The notes beneath the pieces were generated by a model, which was given only the letters and a program-made list of their open reading frames with translations, was not told the DNA's origin and searched no databases. This document shows, piece after piece, positions 8,068-16,191 of a stretch of DNA of 16,495 bases. The DNA lies in the NCBI GenBank assembly GCA_031262125.1, contig JAISII010000088.1:1-16495 (forward strand), written 5' to 3'. The stretch is from Oscillospiraceae bacterium (GTDB lineage: Bacteria; Bacillota; Clostridia; Oscillospirales; Acutalibacteraceae). A program made the translations under genes and the position numbers. Positions within the stretch are counted from its first letter, which is position 1, and the number at the start of each line of letters is the position of its first letter.

Positions 8068-10483
8068 ATTGTTTATTATTTAACCCAAACACTTTTTCCG
8101 CAATCCTCACGCTTTCTAAAGCATCTTTTGCGTAAAAATCGGCACCCACAAAATCTTTATATTCCTCGTTTAGCACAGCACCGCCAACCATAAATTTGCA
8201 GCTTGCAAACCCGGCGTTTTTAACGGCGGCAATTGTCTCCTTCATACTTTTCACGGTGGTTGTCATCAACGCACTAAGCCCGACCAAAACGGCATCTTCC
8301 CGTGCTATTGCTTCAATTACCTTTTCGGGGGGAACATCCCTGCCTAAGTCAATAACATTAAATCCGTAATTTTGCAGCAGCATTTTAACAATATTTTTGC
8401 CAATATCGTGTATATCGCCCTTAACTGTAGCCAAAATTATTTTGCCCTTGCTTTGGCTGGAGGTATTGTTCTCTGCTGCAAATTTTTCTACCGCCTCAAA
8501 GCCCTCTCCAACGGTTTGTGCCGCAAGCATAAGCTGGGGCAAAAACAACCTGCCTGCCTCAAAATCCTCACCCACAGCGTTCAAAGCCGGTATAAAGCAT
8601 TCATCAATAATTTGTGCAGGAGTGCAATGTGTAAGCATTTGCTCAACCGTAGGTTTTGCAAGCTCTTTGCGACCGCCGGTTATTATGCTAATAAGGCTTT
8701 GCTTTTCGTCGGCTTGTCCTGCCGTGCCGTCGCTTTTTTCTGCCGTATTCTCGCCCGGAAGCGGTTTTGCCGCCGCTGCAATTTTATAATCTTTATATTT
8801 TTGCGAATAACAAAGTGCGTTTGCATCCTCGGCACTAAGCACTCTAAAGGCATCCAAGGCTTCTCGGTAGCGTGGCTCGGAGGGGTTAACAATTGCGGCA
8901 TCTAAGCCTGCACCCAGTGCCGCCGTTAAAAAGGTAGCGTTAATAAGCTCACGCACGGGCAAACCGAACGAAACATTGCTGACACCAAGCACGGTTTTAA
9001 CACCAAGCTCTTTTTTTACAAGTGTAACAGCACGCAATGTTTCCATAACCTGCGTTTGCTGTGCCGATGCCGTAAGCACCAAGCAGTCCACAATAATATC
9101 CTCACGCCCTATGCCGTAGGTTTGGGCACGCTCTACAATTTTTTTTGCAATTCCCACACGCTTGCGGGCGGTTTTCGGTATGCCGTCGTCATCCAAAGTA
9201 AGTGCTACCAGCAACGCACCGTATTTTTTTGCAATAGGCAAAATTTTTGCCAAAGACTCCTCTTTGCCGTTAACCGAGTTTATAATCGGGCGGCCGTTAT
9301 ATATACGTGCGGCGGCTTCAATTGCGGCGAGGTCCGAGCTGTCCAGCTGCAACGGTGCGGTGGTTACACTTTGCACTCGCCGCACAATTTCGCACAGCAC
9401 TGCCGTTTCGTCAAGCTCCGGCAACCCTGCGTTAATATCAAGCACGTTTGCCCCTGCGGCAACCTGTGCGGCAGCCTCGCTTATAATAAAATCGTAATTT
9501 TGTGTGCGTAAAGCCTGCTGCAAAAGCTTTTTGCCGGTGGGGTTAATCCTCTCACCTATTTCGGTTACCGCATTGTCAAACACCACGGTTTTAATCCCCG
9601 ATGTGCAAGCTGTTACTGTCTTAGGTGATGTTTTTACAGGTGCAAAACCGTCTGTGCGGTTGCACAGTTCTTTTATAAACTCGGGTGTTGTGCCGCAGCA
9701 GCCGCCCACAATTTCAACCCCACGTTGCACCATTTTTGCAACCGTATCTGCATACTCTTGTGCCGTAATATCATACACAGTTTGCCCGTCTTTTATTTGC
9801 GGCAGCCCTGCATTTGCCTGCACAATAACAGGCACCTTGGCGTATTCTAAAATTTTATCAACCACGTCAAAAAGCTTGTCGGGCCCCAGCGAGCAATTTA
9901 CGCCCACGGCATCTGCACCCAACGCCTGCATTGCAATCACCATTGTGGCAGGGTCGCAGCCTATAAAGCTACGCCCGTCTTCTTGGTATGTCATACTGCA
10001 AATTACCGGCAAGTTAGAATTCTCTTTAACCGCAAGCAGTGCCGCTTTTAATTCATACAAATCCGAAAAGGTTTCCAATATCACCATATCGGCTTTTGCT
10101 TTTTGGGCAGCTTTAATTTGCCGTGCAAAGGCGTTGTATGCCGCCTCAAAGCTCAGTGTTCCGAGCGGCTCCAGCATTTGCCCCAAAGGTCCTACATCCA
10201 AGGCGACATATTCTGCCCCCGAAGCCTTTGCACAGGCAACGCCCGCTGCTATAACTTCCTCAACATTATTCAGCTTAAATTCGTTAGCCCCAAAGGTGTT
10301 TGTGCTTACCACATTCGCCCCGGCTTTAACATATGCCGTGTGTATGGCGGTAACAACGTCCGGGTGTGTCAGGTTAAAAAGCTCCGGCGTTTCGCCCAAG
10401 CTCAGCCCGTTTTTTTGGAGCATTGTTCCCATTGCTCCGTCGAAAACCAAAATTTTGTTTTGTGTGTAGTCTTTTATGTTCAT
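8066..10483 (-). CDS. metH: Cobalamin-dependent methionine synthase, short form without activation domain
   Basis: An 805-residue enzyme that moves the methyl group of methyltetrahydrofolate to homocysteine through cobalamin. Domains: homocysteine-binding barrel (1-280) with DGAMGTML (15-22) and zinc cysteines Cys197 (GVNCSLGP), Cys262 and Cys263 (GGCCGT); pterin-binding barrel (about 300-560) beginning TEIGERINPTG; a Thr/Ala/Gly/Glu-rich linker (570-596); helical cap (600-675); B12-binding domain (678-800) with DIHDIG and lower ligand His692. The usual C-terminal AdoMet activation domain is absent; it is encoded by the neighbouring upstream gene. The start ATG at 10483 follows GGAGA. An upstream in-frame ATG at 10603 would translate through a structured repeat and is rejected. 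It is last in the metF operon. Confidence 0.96.
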   Translation of the reverse strand: MNIKDYTQNKILVFDGAMGTMLQKNGLSLGETPELFNLTHPDVVTAIHTAYVKAGANVVSTNTFGANEFKLNNVEEVIAAGVACAKASGAEYVALDVGPLGQMLEPLGTLSFEAAYNAFARQIKAAQKAKADMVILETFSDLYELKAALLAVKENSNLPVICSMTYQEDGRSFIGCDPATMVIAMQALGADAVGVNCSLGPDKLFDVVDKILEYAKVPVIVQANAGLPQIKDGQTVYDITAQEYADTVAKMVQRGVEIVGGCCGTTPEFIKELCNRTDGFAPVKTSPKTVTACTSGIKTVVFDNAVTEIGERINPTGKKLLQQALRTQNYDFIISEAAAQVAAGANVLDINAGLPELDETAVLCEIVRRVQSVTTAPLQLDSSDLAAIEAAARIYNGRPIINSVNGKEESLAKILPIAKKYGALLVALTLDDDGIPKTARKRVGIAKKIVERAQTYGIGREDIIVDCLVLTASAQQTQVMETLRAVTLVKKELGVKTVLGVSNVSFGLPVRELINATFLTAALGAGLDAAIVNPSEPRYREALDAFRVLSAEDANALCYSQKYKDYKIAAAAKPLPGENTAEKSDGTAGQADEKQSLISIITGGRKELAKPTVEQMLTHCTPAQIIDECFIPALNAVGEDFEAGRLFLPQLMLAAQTVGEGFEAVEKFAAENNTSSQSKGKIILATVKGDIHDIGKNIVKMLLQNYGFNVIDLGRDVPPEKVIEAIAREDAVLVGLSALMTTTVKSMKETIAAVKNAGFASCKFMVGGAVLNEEYKDFVGADFYAKDALESVRIAEKVFGLNNKQ

Positions 10484-10529
10484 ATTAGTATCTCCACTCT
10501 TTGCTCTGTAAAAACCACCCCGACCCTCC

Positions 10530-10680
10530 AGAAGCAAGAGGTCAGAGGCAAGAAGCAAGAGGCGACTTGCGTCGCTTACTCCCCCTGTCGGCTTCGCCGA
10601 CATCCCCCTCTGAGAGGGAGACTTTTTAGTGCCTTAACATCATCTTGCATCTTGTCTCTTGTTTCTTGCTCCTTGAAGCG
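10530..10680 (-). repeat. REP-like structured intergenic repeat inside the met operon
   Basis: A roughly 150-bp element between the activation-domain gene and metH. Its centre has stacked hairpins: GCGAC/GTCGC (10562-10575), TGTCGGC/GCCGACA with a 3-nt loop (10586-10602), and CCCTCT/AGAGGG (10606-10618). The flanks are AGAAGCAAGAGG-type units (repeated at 10530-10560) on one side and their approximate reverse complement (TCTTGTTTCTTGCTCC, about 10645-10675) on the other. The CCCTCTCAGAGGGGGATGTC-type core resembles dispersed palindromic elements common in Clostridia chromosomes. It probably moved in as a non-autonomous element and may affect transcript processing. Confidence 0.7.
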
Positions 10681-10690
10681 GAGGGGAATA

Positions 10691-11353
10691 TCAGCACAAT
10701 TTACTAATGCAGCCCTCAAAAGTGCAACTTGCACACTTGTTCGGCAAACTCTCGCCGCAAGATGTATCTGCCAAAGCGATTGCACTTACCGATTTTCGGG
10801 GTATCATAATAAAATTTTGTGTGCAGCTTAGCCCAATTGCCCGCCCTGCATTTAAAACATTAAGTATTTCGGGTTGAGTTTCAATAGGCAAATCGCCGTA
10901 ACCCGGGCTAAATCTCAGCGGTGCAATCGTATCGCAATACTCCTCAATCAGTGCGGTTGCACAGGCGTCCAAAACCAATGCTTGTGCTGCATCCAGTGCG
11001 GCTGTGCGGGTTAACAGCATATCTACCCCCGCACCTAATGTTGCGGCAAAAATTTTTATTTTTGTGCTGCTTTTCGGCGTGTTAGAATCAGTGTTTTGCA
11101 AAGCTTTGCATTTGTTTTTATCAAACACAAAATTCTTAATATCTTCCCCCGGCAAAACAAGGCTTGTGCCTAAAATATGCAAACCGTTGCTGCACGGTTG
11201 TGCTTCAAACTCTCGTTGCACATTGCACGGGCGTGCCGCTGCCTTAATTTCATCCAATGCGGCAGCCACCTGCGTCAAAAGTTCCGGCGGCGGATTTGTT
11301 TTAACACCCATATAACGCAAGGCATCTGAAAGGGTTTTGTTATTTTTGTTCAT
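10691..11353 (-). CDS. Stand-alone methionine synthase activation (AdoMet-binding) domain protein
   Basis: A 220-residue protein corresponding to the reactivation domain that in long MetH is fused at the C-terminus. It is expected to bind S-adenosylmethionine and help re-methylate oxidised cob(II)alamin on MetH. The signature RFSPGYGDLPIETQ (147-160) matches the AdoMet-contacting RxSPGY motif, and IPRKSVSAIAL (184-194) follows. The C-terminus carries CASC-x4-C (207-215), which suggests a metal or Fe-S site in these stand-alone forms. ATG 11353 was chosen over an upstream TTG at 11371; it lies 4 nt after the metF stop. It sits between metF and metH, so all parts of the reaction are co-expressed. 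Confidence 0.88.
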   Translation of the reverse strand: MNKNNKTLSDALRYMGVKTNPPPELLTQVAAALDEIKAAARPCNVQREFEAQPCSNGLHILGTSLVLPGEDIKNFVFDKNKCKALQNTDSNTPKSSTKIKIFAATLGAGVDMLLTRTAALDAAQALVLDACATALIEEYCDTIAPLRFSPGYGDLPIETQPEILNVLNAGRAIGLSCTQNFIMIPRKSVSAIALADTSCGESLPNKCASCTFEGCISKLC

Positions 11354-11357
11354 TAGT

Positions 11358-12218
11358 TTAAATACTCTCAAAAATTTTTCGGGCAGCGGCGGGTTTGTTC
11401 ATAGTATAAATATGCACGCCGTCCACGCCCTCGTTTATTAAATAGCGTGCTTGTGCAATGGCAAATTCAAGCCCGGCTTTGCGTAAATCCTCGGGGTTGC
11501 CCTCATATTTATGCACAAACTTTACAACCTCTGCCGGCAGAGATACGCCGCACATAAAAATCATACGTTCTATTTGCGAGCGGCTGAAAATCGGCATAAT
11601 ACCCGCCGAAATCGGGATTTCAACTCCTGCCTGCCGTGCCTTGTTTAAAAACATTAAAAATCGCTCGTTATCAAAAAACAATTGAGAAATTAAAAATTCG
11701 GCACCGCAGTCTTGCTTAAATTTTAAAAAGTCTATATCTTGGCTTAGGTTTTCGCTGTCCATATGCCCCTCGGGGTAGCATGCCCCGCCGGCACAAAAGC
11801 TGCCTTCGGCGGCAATGCGTTGCAATAAATCCGATGCATTCTCGTACGGGCATTTTACAACGCTTTCTTTTGCAACTCCGGGCGGCAAATCGCCCCGCAA
11901 AGCAAGAATATTATGCACGCCTTTGTTTTTAAGCTCTTGCAAAACGGCGTCGATTTTGCTTTTTTCGGCATTAATACAGGTTAAATGTGCAATTGAGGCA
12001 ATGCCGTACTTTTGCTCTATCATTTGGGCAAGCTCGGCGGTTTTGCCGCTGCCGCCGCTGCCCCCTGCCGAATAGGTTACGCTTATAAAGTCGGGTTGCA
12101 AAGCAGCAATCTCTTCAATTGCACCAACAATGCTTTCTTCGTCGGCGTCCTTTTTAGGGGGGAAAATCTCAAAAGACCTAACCGGCTTTTTTGCTTTATA
12201 TAAATCTTTAATTAACAT
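11358..12218 (-). CDS. metF: Methylenetetrahydrofolate reductase
   Basis: A 286-residue flavoenzyme that reduces 5,10-methylene-THF to 5-methyl-THF, the methyl donor for MetH. Typical marks are SFEIFPPK near the N-terminus (Glu17 catalytic), FISVTYSAGGS (45-54), AHLTC (77-81), the LALRGDLP turn (105-112), ISQLFFD and the SAGIMPI strand toward the C-terminus. The length is normal for the bacterial catalytic domain alone. The start ATG has GGAG about 10 nt upstream. It is the first gene of the metF-activation domain-metH operon, driven by the promoter at 12253-12281. No S-box or T-box leader fits in its roughly 30-nt leader, so methionine control, if any, is by another route. Confidence 0.95.
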   Translation of the reverse strand: MLIKDLYKAKKPVRSFEIFPPKKDADEESIVGAIEEIAALQPDFISVTYSAGGSGGSGKTAELAQMIEQKYGIASIAHLTCINAEKSKIDAVLQELKNKGVHNILALRGDLPPGVAKESVVKCPYENASDLLQRIAAEGSFCAGGACYPEGHMDSENLSQDIDFLKFKQDCGAEFLISQLFFDNERFLMFLNKARQAGVEIPISAGIMPIFSRSQIERMIFMCGVSLPAEVVKFVHKYEGNPEDLRKAGLEFAIAQARYLINEGVDGVHIYTMNKPAAARKIFESI

Positions 12219-12252
12219 TAGGTTACTCCGCTTTTCTGTTTATAATACAACT

Positions 12253-12281
12253 ATAATACACAATTTTGCTTGTTTTTTCAA
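12253..12281 (-). promoter_or_regulatory. Promoter of the metF operon
   Basis: On the minus strand: TTGAAA (12281-12276), a 17-nt spacer, TATTAT (12258-12253). Transcription would start near 12246. A second TATTAT-like hexamer follows at about 12242-12247. Confidence 0.75.
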
Positions 12282-12296
12282 GCTTTTTTGCAAAAT

Positions 12297-12322
12297 GCCC
12301 CGTGTTTTTAAAAACACAAGGC
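12297..12322 (-). terminator. Probable terminator after tyrA
   Basis: A 26-nt near-palindrome read on the minus strand, beginning GCCTT and ending GGGGC, around GTGTTTTTAAAAACAC. The stem is continuous if two G-U pairs are allowed. It is followed by ATTTTGC, a weak T tract. It lies 37 nt past the tyrA stop and just before the metF promoter. Confidence 0.55.
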
Positions 12323-12358
12323 AAATATAAATTATAATTTTTAATTTTTTTAACGCTT

Positions 12359-13204
12359 TTATAAACCGTCGGTTGCCGTCATTTCGGCTTTGTCGGCAAA
12401 GCTTTGGGTTATTTTTTGCTTGTCGCCCGATTTTAACGCATCCAAAAAATTGCTGAGGTTATTAATAAGGCTCTGCGTTTCGCTCACTATATTTTTTTGG
12501 TTAAGCAAAAATAAATCCGCCCACATTTCCTTATCAAGCGTTGCCACCCTTGTCATATCCTGAAAACTGCCGCCGCAGTAGCCATCCACCAGCGGTAAGG
12601 TTTTGCTTTTTACATAACAGCTGGACACAATATGTGCAAGCTGGGATGTATAGGCTATTACCAAATCGTGGTGTTGCGGGGTGCATTTTGTTATTTTGGC
12701 AAAGCCCATATCACGGGCTAAGGCTTCAATGGTTTGTACAGCTTCGGCATTTATGTTTTGCTCTGCGGCAATTATAAAGTCTTTGCCGGCAAACAGCCCG
12801 CCGTCCGAATGTTCAAACCCGAACTTTTCTTTGCCCGCCATTGGGTGGCAGCCAACATAGGTTATATTGCGTTTTTTTAAGGTTTGTGCAAGCTCAGATT
12901 CGGGGCGGTTAATTTCATCATAAAAAACCGCCTTAACACCGCAAACATCGGCAATTACAGCACCAATTTTCATTGACGGTACAACTGCGGCAATTGTGCT
13001 TAAAACTGCTTTTGGCGGCGTTGCAACAATAACAACATCAGCGTTTTCAAGGTTGCCCACCCCTGCTATACATTGGTTTTTTTGTGCCTGCTGCAGTACT
13101 TGTTTAGAATTATCCAGCCCAAAAACAGTATGCTTTTGGCAAAGGGCTTTGCAGATTGAGCCGCCAATCAGCCCCAGCCCTATTACGGTAATTATTTTTT
13201 TCAT
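12359..13204 (-). CDS. tyrA: Prephenate dehydrogenase
   Basis: A 281-residue NAD(P)-dependent enzyme that oxidatively decarboxylates prephenate to 4-hydroxyphenylpyruvate, the committed step to tyrosine. The nucleotide-binding loop GLGLIGGS (9-16) opens a Rossmann domain, and HPMAGKE (120-126) holds substrate-site His120. The helical C-terminal domain contains QHHDLVIAYTSQLAHI (177-192) and GGSFQDMTRVA (211-221). There is no chorismate mutase fusion and no C-terminal ACT domain, so tyrosine feedback may act elsewhere in the pathway. The start is ATG 13204; no strong ribosome binding site is visible. It is 27 nt downstream of aroF on the same strand, so the two form an operon. Confidence 0.94.
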   Translation of the reverse strand: MKKIITVIGLGLIGGSICKALCQKHTVFGLDNSKQVLQQAQKNQCIAGVGNLENADVVIVATPPKAVLSTIAAVVPSMKIGAVIADVCGVKAVFYDEINRPESELAQTLKKRNITYVGCHPMAGKEKFGFEHSDGGLFAGKDFIIAAEQNINAEAVQTIEALARDMGFAKITKCTPQHHDLVIAYTSQLAHIVSSCYVKSKTLPLVDGYCGGSFQDMTRVATLDKEMWADLFLLNQKNIVSETQSLINNLSNFLDALKSGDKQKITQSFADKAEMTATDGL

Positions 13205-13231
13205 TTTGGTTTATTTAACCTTTCCAACAAC

Positions 13232-14206
13232 TTAAAGCTCCTGCATAATAAGTTCAAACTCTTCGGGCGTAACCGACTGTGCACCGTCGCAAAGTGCCTT
13301 TGCAGGGTTTGGGTGCACTTCTATCATCAAGCCGTCGGCACCAACTGCTTTGGTTGCCCGTGCAAGGGGCCGCACAAGCCTTGCTTTGCCTGTGGCATGG
13401 CTTGGGTCGCCGATAATCGGCAGGTGTGTTAACGCTTTCATATACGGCACACAGGCTAAATCATAGGTGTTACGCAATGCTGTTTCAAAGGTTCTGATGC
13501 CCCGTTCGCACAAAATTACGTTTTCGTTGCCGTTTGCCATAATATACTCCGCCGACATTAACCATTCTTCAATTGTGTTTGCAAGCCCTCTTTTTAGCAA
13601 AATCGGCTTATTAATTTGCCCGATTTCCGACAGCATCTCAAAATTCTGCATATTTCTTGCCCCAATTTGTATTATATCCACATTTTCAAAATATTCCAAA
13701 TGGTCAAGGCTCATCAGCTCGGTAACAATGGGCAGGCCGGTTTCTTTTTTTGCTATTTCTAAAAGTCTTATACCCTCGGCTTTAAGCCCCCTGAAGGCAT
13801 AGGGCGATGTTCTGGGCTTAAACGCCCCGCCACGCAAAATTTTTGCTCCGCTTTGCTTAACCATTTTTGCGGTGTAAACAATTTGCTCCTCGGTTTCTAC
13901 CGAGCAGGGCCCCGCCATAACTGCAAAGTCGCCCCCGCCGATTTTTACCCCGCCTATGTCTATAACCGTGTCGGCTTCGTGGAACTTGCGGTTTGCAAGC
14001 TTAAACGGCTCTGAAACACGTTGCACCTTCTCAACAATCGGGTACGCCTTAATATCCTCGGGGTCAAGCTTGGAGGTATCCCCTACTAACCCTATTACAA
14101 TACTGTTTTCGCCTTTGCTTATATGGGTTTGTGCAACCTCCTCCAGCCGTTTAACCAGTTCATCCACACTTTTGGTGCTTGCGTTTTTATTACATACAAT
14201 AATCAT
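13232..14206 (-). CDS. aroF: 3-deoxy-7-phosphoheptulonate (DAHP) synthase, AroF/KDO8PS-like type
   Basis: A 324-residue enzyme that condenses phosphoenolpyruvate and erythrose 4-phosphate to DAHP, the entry to the shikimate pathway. An N-terminal ferredoxin-like regulatory domain (1-70) precedes the TIM barrel. Visible motifs are AGPCS with metal ligand Cys101 (98-102), GGAFKPRTSPYAF (126-138), IGARN (181-185), KRG (205-207), CERGIRTFE (233-241), DPSHATG (267-273) and EVHPNP (296-301). The N-terminal domain is the feedback-sensing part in related enzymes. The start ATG at 14206 follows GAGGAG. First gene of aroF-tyrA with a consensus promoter, so it supplies carbon for the tyrosine branch. 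Confidence 0.96.
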   Translation of the reverse strand: MIIVCNKNASTKSVDELVKRLEEVAQTHISKGENSIVIGLVGDTSKLDPEDIKAYPIVEKVQRVSEPFKLANRKFHEADTVIDIGGVKIGGGDFAVMAGPCSVETEEQIVYTAKMVKQSGAKILRGGAFKPRTSPYAFRGLKAEGIRLLEIAKKETGLPIVTELMSLDHLEYFENVDIIQIGARNMQNFEMLSEIGQINKPILLKRGLANTIEEWLMSAEYIMANGNENVILCERGIRTFETALRNTYDLACVPYMKALTHLPIIGDPSHATGKARLVRPLARATKAVGADGLMIEVHPNPAKALCDGAQSVTPEEFELIMQEL

Positions 14207-14244
14207 TGGTTTATGTTCTCCTCTTTACTTTATCGCTTTAAAGC

Positions 14245-14273
14245 ATTGTATCACTTTTAATCTTTTTTGTCAA
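14245..14273 (-). promoter_or_regulatory. Consensus promoter of aroF-tyrA
   Basis: On the minus strand: perfect TTGACA (14273-14268), a 17-nt spacer, TACAAT (14250-14245). Directly downstream, at the expected start of transcription, lies the 10-bp palindrome GCTTTAAAGC (14235-14244), a possible operator. Confidence 0.85.
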
Positions 14274-14295
14274 CCCCTAACTTTCTTATATTGTA

Positions 14296-14324
14296 TTGTA
14301 TTTTTATGATTAATATGGTATGAT
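14296..14324 (+). promoter_or_regulatory. Promoter of the 72-aa gene
   Basis: TTGTAT (14296-14301), a 17-nt spacer, TATGAT (14319-14324), divergent from the aroF promoter. Confidence 0.55.
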
Positions 14325-14370
14325 TCTGTAAGTCTTAAACTAATTTGAAAACGAATGAGGAGTAAAAACT

Positions 14371-14589
14371 ATGTTTGATGATACCTTAAACAACCTTCTT
14401 CTGGCAACTTATGAAACAAACTCCACACTTTTAGACATTGAAGCTTCCATTACAAACAACAGCGTAATATCAGAGAACATCCGTGAACTTATTAAAATCT
14501 CTCTGGAAACACAAATTGCCACACTGCAACATATGGAAACAATTACCGATGTTCTTTTTGATATTAAAACAAAACTTGAGGATAAATAA
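14371..14589 (+). CDS. Small acidic helical protein, unknown function
   Basis: A 72-residue protein I do not recognise. It is acidic, almost certainly all-helical, and has hydrophobic residues spaced in a heptad-like way (for example LLLATYETNSTLLDIEASI, then ISENIRELIKISLETQIATL), which suggests a coiled coil or small helical bundle. There is no signal peptide, membrane segment or cysteine. The ribosome binding site GAGGAG (14357-14362) is 8 nt before ATG. It has its own promoter and a terminator, and it is the only plus-strand gene in the right-hand half of the window. It could be an antitoxin-like, phage-derived or scaffold protein; nothing in the sequence decides. Confidence 0.75.
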   Translation: MFDDTLNNLLLATYETNSTLLDIEASITNNSVISENIRELIKISLETQIATLQHMETITDVLFDIKTKLEDK

Positions 14590-14614
14590 ATCTGACCTTA
14601 TAACACATAAAAAC

Positions 14615-14648
14615 AAAAACTCTGCCGTAATTTAAACAGCAGAGTTTT
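14615..14648. terminator. Bidirectional terminator
   Basis: AAAACTCTGC (14616-14625) pairs with GCAGAGTTTT (14639-14648). The A and T runs on both sides let it act on either strand. It ends the 72-aa gene on the plus strand and the activase-related gene (stop at 14667) on the minus strand. Confidence 0.88.
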
Positions 14649-14666
14649 AAATTTTAATTTATAAGA

Positions 14667-15968
14667 TTAATCGCCCAGCAAGCCTCGTTTTTTCTTCTCG
14701 ACTTCGTTTTTCAAATTCTCTTTTGCCACTGCAAGCATAAGCTTAATGCGGTTTTCTTGGTTAACTCGGGGAGCACCGGGGTCATAATCTATAGAAACTA
14801 TGTTTGCTTTGGGGTTTATGCTCTTAATCTTCCTTATTGCACCTTTGCCGTTGATGTGATTTGGCAAGCAACCAAACGGCTGGGTGCAAACAATGTTTTC
14901 GTACCCGCTTTCGGCAAGCTCCAGCATTTCGGCAGTTAGCAGCCAGCCCTCGCCCATTTTGCTGCCATAACCTATAACACCTTTAACCAAGCTTTTGGTG
15001 TGGGCATACGAAGCCGGCGGAGTAAAGCCGTAACGCCGTGCCGCTGCTATCAGCATTTTTTCCATATTTGTTGCATAGTTCATTAAAACACTTACAAACC
15101 TAAACTTAAATTTGCTGCCGCCGTAAAGCTTAAAATCTTCCAAGCGGTTGTCTATTTTAAACAAACCAAAGCCCAAAATACCGGGCACGCAAATTTCACA
15201 ATCCTGAGATTCTAAAAAGCTCTCTAAATCGTTATTGCCGAGGCGGGCATATTTTACATAAATTTCGCCCACTATGCCAACCTTAACCTTAGGCACTTTT
15301 TCGGTTTCTACATCGGCAAAATCCTTGCAAATCAAATCAAGGTTTTTTTCTAAATCTTTAGAGGTATAACCATTGCGGGAATTTAGCTGCTCGGTTAAAA
15401 TCTGCGTCCATTTCTCCACGACCTCGTCGGCACTGCCTTTTTCAACCTCATAAGGGCGTACTTGGTTTTTAAGCAGCATAAGCAAATCGCCGTAAACAAT
15501 GCCCGCAATAAACCGCCGCACAAGCGAGAACGACAGCTTAAACCCCGAGTTTTTCTCCAGCCCCGAAAGGTTAAGCGAAATTACGGGTATATTCTCGTAC
15601 CCTGCACTTTTAAGCGCCTTACGCAGCAAATGTATATAGTTCGACGCACGGCAACCACCGCCCGTTTGGCTTATCATAAGGGCAGTGCTGTTAATATCAT
15701 ATTTGCCGCTTTGCAGGGCGTTTATCATTTGCCCTATTACAAGCAAAGCAGGGTAGCACGTGTCGTTATGCACATATTTAAGCCCTGTTTGTGCAATTTC
15801 GGGCCCGTCGGTGTCAAGCAACACAGCATTATAGCCGTAGTGAGTAAACACGTTACGCAACAGCTTAAAATGTATTGGTGCCATCATCGGGAAGAGAATG
15901 GTGTACTCTTTTTTCATTTGCTTTGTAAAAAGCAATCGCCCTGTTTTATCATACAGCAATTCAGCCAT
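14667..15968 (-). CDS. 2-hydroxyacyl-CoA dehydratase/activase-related protein (C-terminal module)
   Basis: A 433-residue protein of the family related to the 2-hydroxyglutaryl-CoA dehydratase components. In many Clostridia this module is the C-terminal part of a large fused activase-like protein. Conserved cysteines lie in HNDTCYPALLVIGQ (Cys71), QTGGGCRASNYI (Cys106) and CTQPFGCLPNHI (Cys361, Cys367), which suggests an Fe-S cluster as in HgdB-type subunits. The glycine-rich GKG after NHIN is also typical. The physiological reaction is not established. ATG 15968 was chosen over ATG 15989 because AAAGGAG lies 4-11 nt before it. It lies downstream of the partial activase-like gene on the same strand. 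Confidence 0.8.
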   Translation of the reverse strand: MAELLYDKTGRLLFTKQMKKEYTILFPMMAPIHFKLLRNVFTHYGYNAVLLDTDGPEIAQTGLKYVHNDTCYPALLVIGQMINALQSGKYDINSTALMISQTGGGCRASNYIHLLRKALKSAGYENIPVISLNLSGLEKNSGFKLSFSLVRRFIAGIVYGDLLMLLKNQVRPYEVEKGSADEVVEKWTQILTEQLNSRNGYTSKDLEKNLDLICKDFADVETEKVPKVKVGIVGEIYVKYARLGNNDLESFLESQDCEICVPGILGFGLFKIDNRLEDFKLYGGSKFKFRFVSVLMNYATNMEKMLIAAARRYGFTPPASYAHTKSLVKGVIGYGSKMGEGWLLTAEMLELAESGYENIVCTQPFGCLPNHINGKGAIRKIKSINPKANIVSIDYDPGAPRVNQENRIKLMLAVAKENLKNEVEKKKRGLLGD

Positions 15969-15997
15969 AACTTCTCCTTTTAAAATCATACCGTAAG

Positions 15998-16033
15998 TCT
16001 CGGAGCGAGAGAATTTTCCCCTCCGGGGAGGGG
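15998..16033. repeat. Paired hairpins in the gap between the activase-like genes
   Basis: TCTCG/CGAGA (15998-16010) is followed by CCCCTCC/GGAGGGG (16018-16033), which resembles dispersed palindromic intergenic elements of Clostridia. It lies just before the ribosome binding site of the 433-aa gene. On the minus strand neither hairpin is followed by a T run. Confidence 0.55.
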
Positions 16034-16076
16034 TGGATGCTCCCTTAGTAAAAAATAAATTTTATTTTTTAACAAA

Positions 16077-16107
16077 AATCTAAAAAAAATAAAAATATTT
16101 TTAGATT
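16077..16107. repeat. AT-only inverted repeat
   Basis: AATCTAAAAA (16077-16086) pairs with TTTTTAGATT (16098-16107) across an 11-nt AT spacer. On the minus strand it is followed by TTTTG and more T-rich sequence, so it could be a weak terminator or an operator between the two activase-like genes. Confidence 0.45.
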
Positions 16108-16191
16108 GTGCAGAGCAGACGGGGTGGTTTGCGTGCAATTTTTAAAAAAATAAAATTTAAATAGAAATTCAATTATTTGAAGAGGGGGTGA

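Noticed and set aside
9504..10469. Long plus-strand open frame opposite metH
   Set aside because: It is antisense to an intact metH and gives a low-complexity Ser/Ala/Thr-rich protein; it reflects the codon use of metH.
10484..10603. Longer metH start at ATG 10603
   Set aside because: The 40 extra residues come from the REP-like repeat and are Leu-rich with no family match; ATG 10483 has its own ribosome binding site.
12219..12252. S-box, T-box or cobalamin riboswitch before metF
   Set aside because: The predicted leader is only about 30 nt, too short for any of these, and no conserved box was seen.
14207..14244. T-box leader before aroF
   Set aside because: The leader is under 40 nt with no specifier stem or terminator/antiterminator pair.
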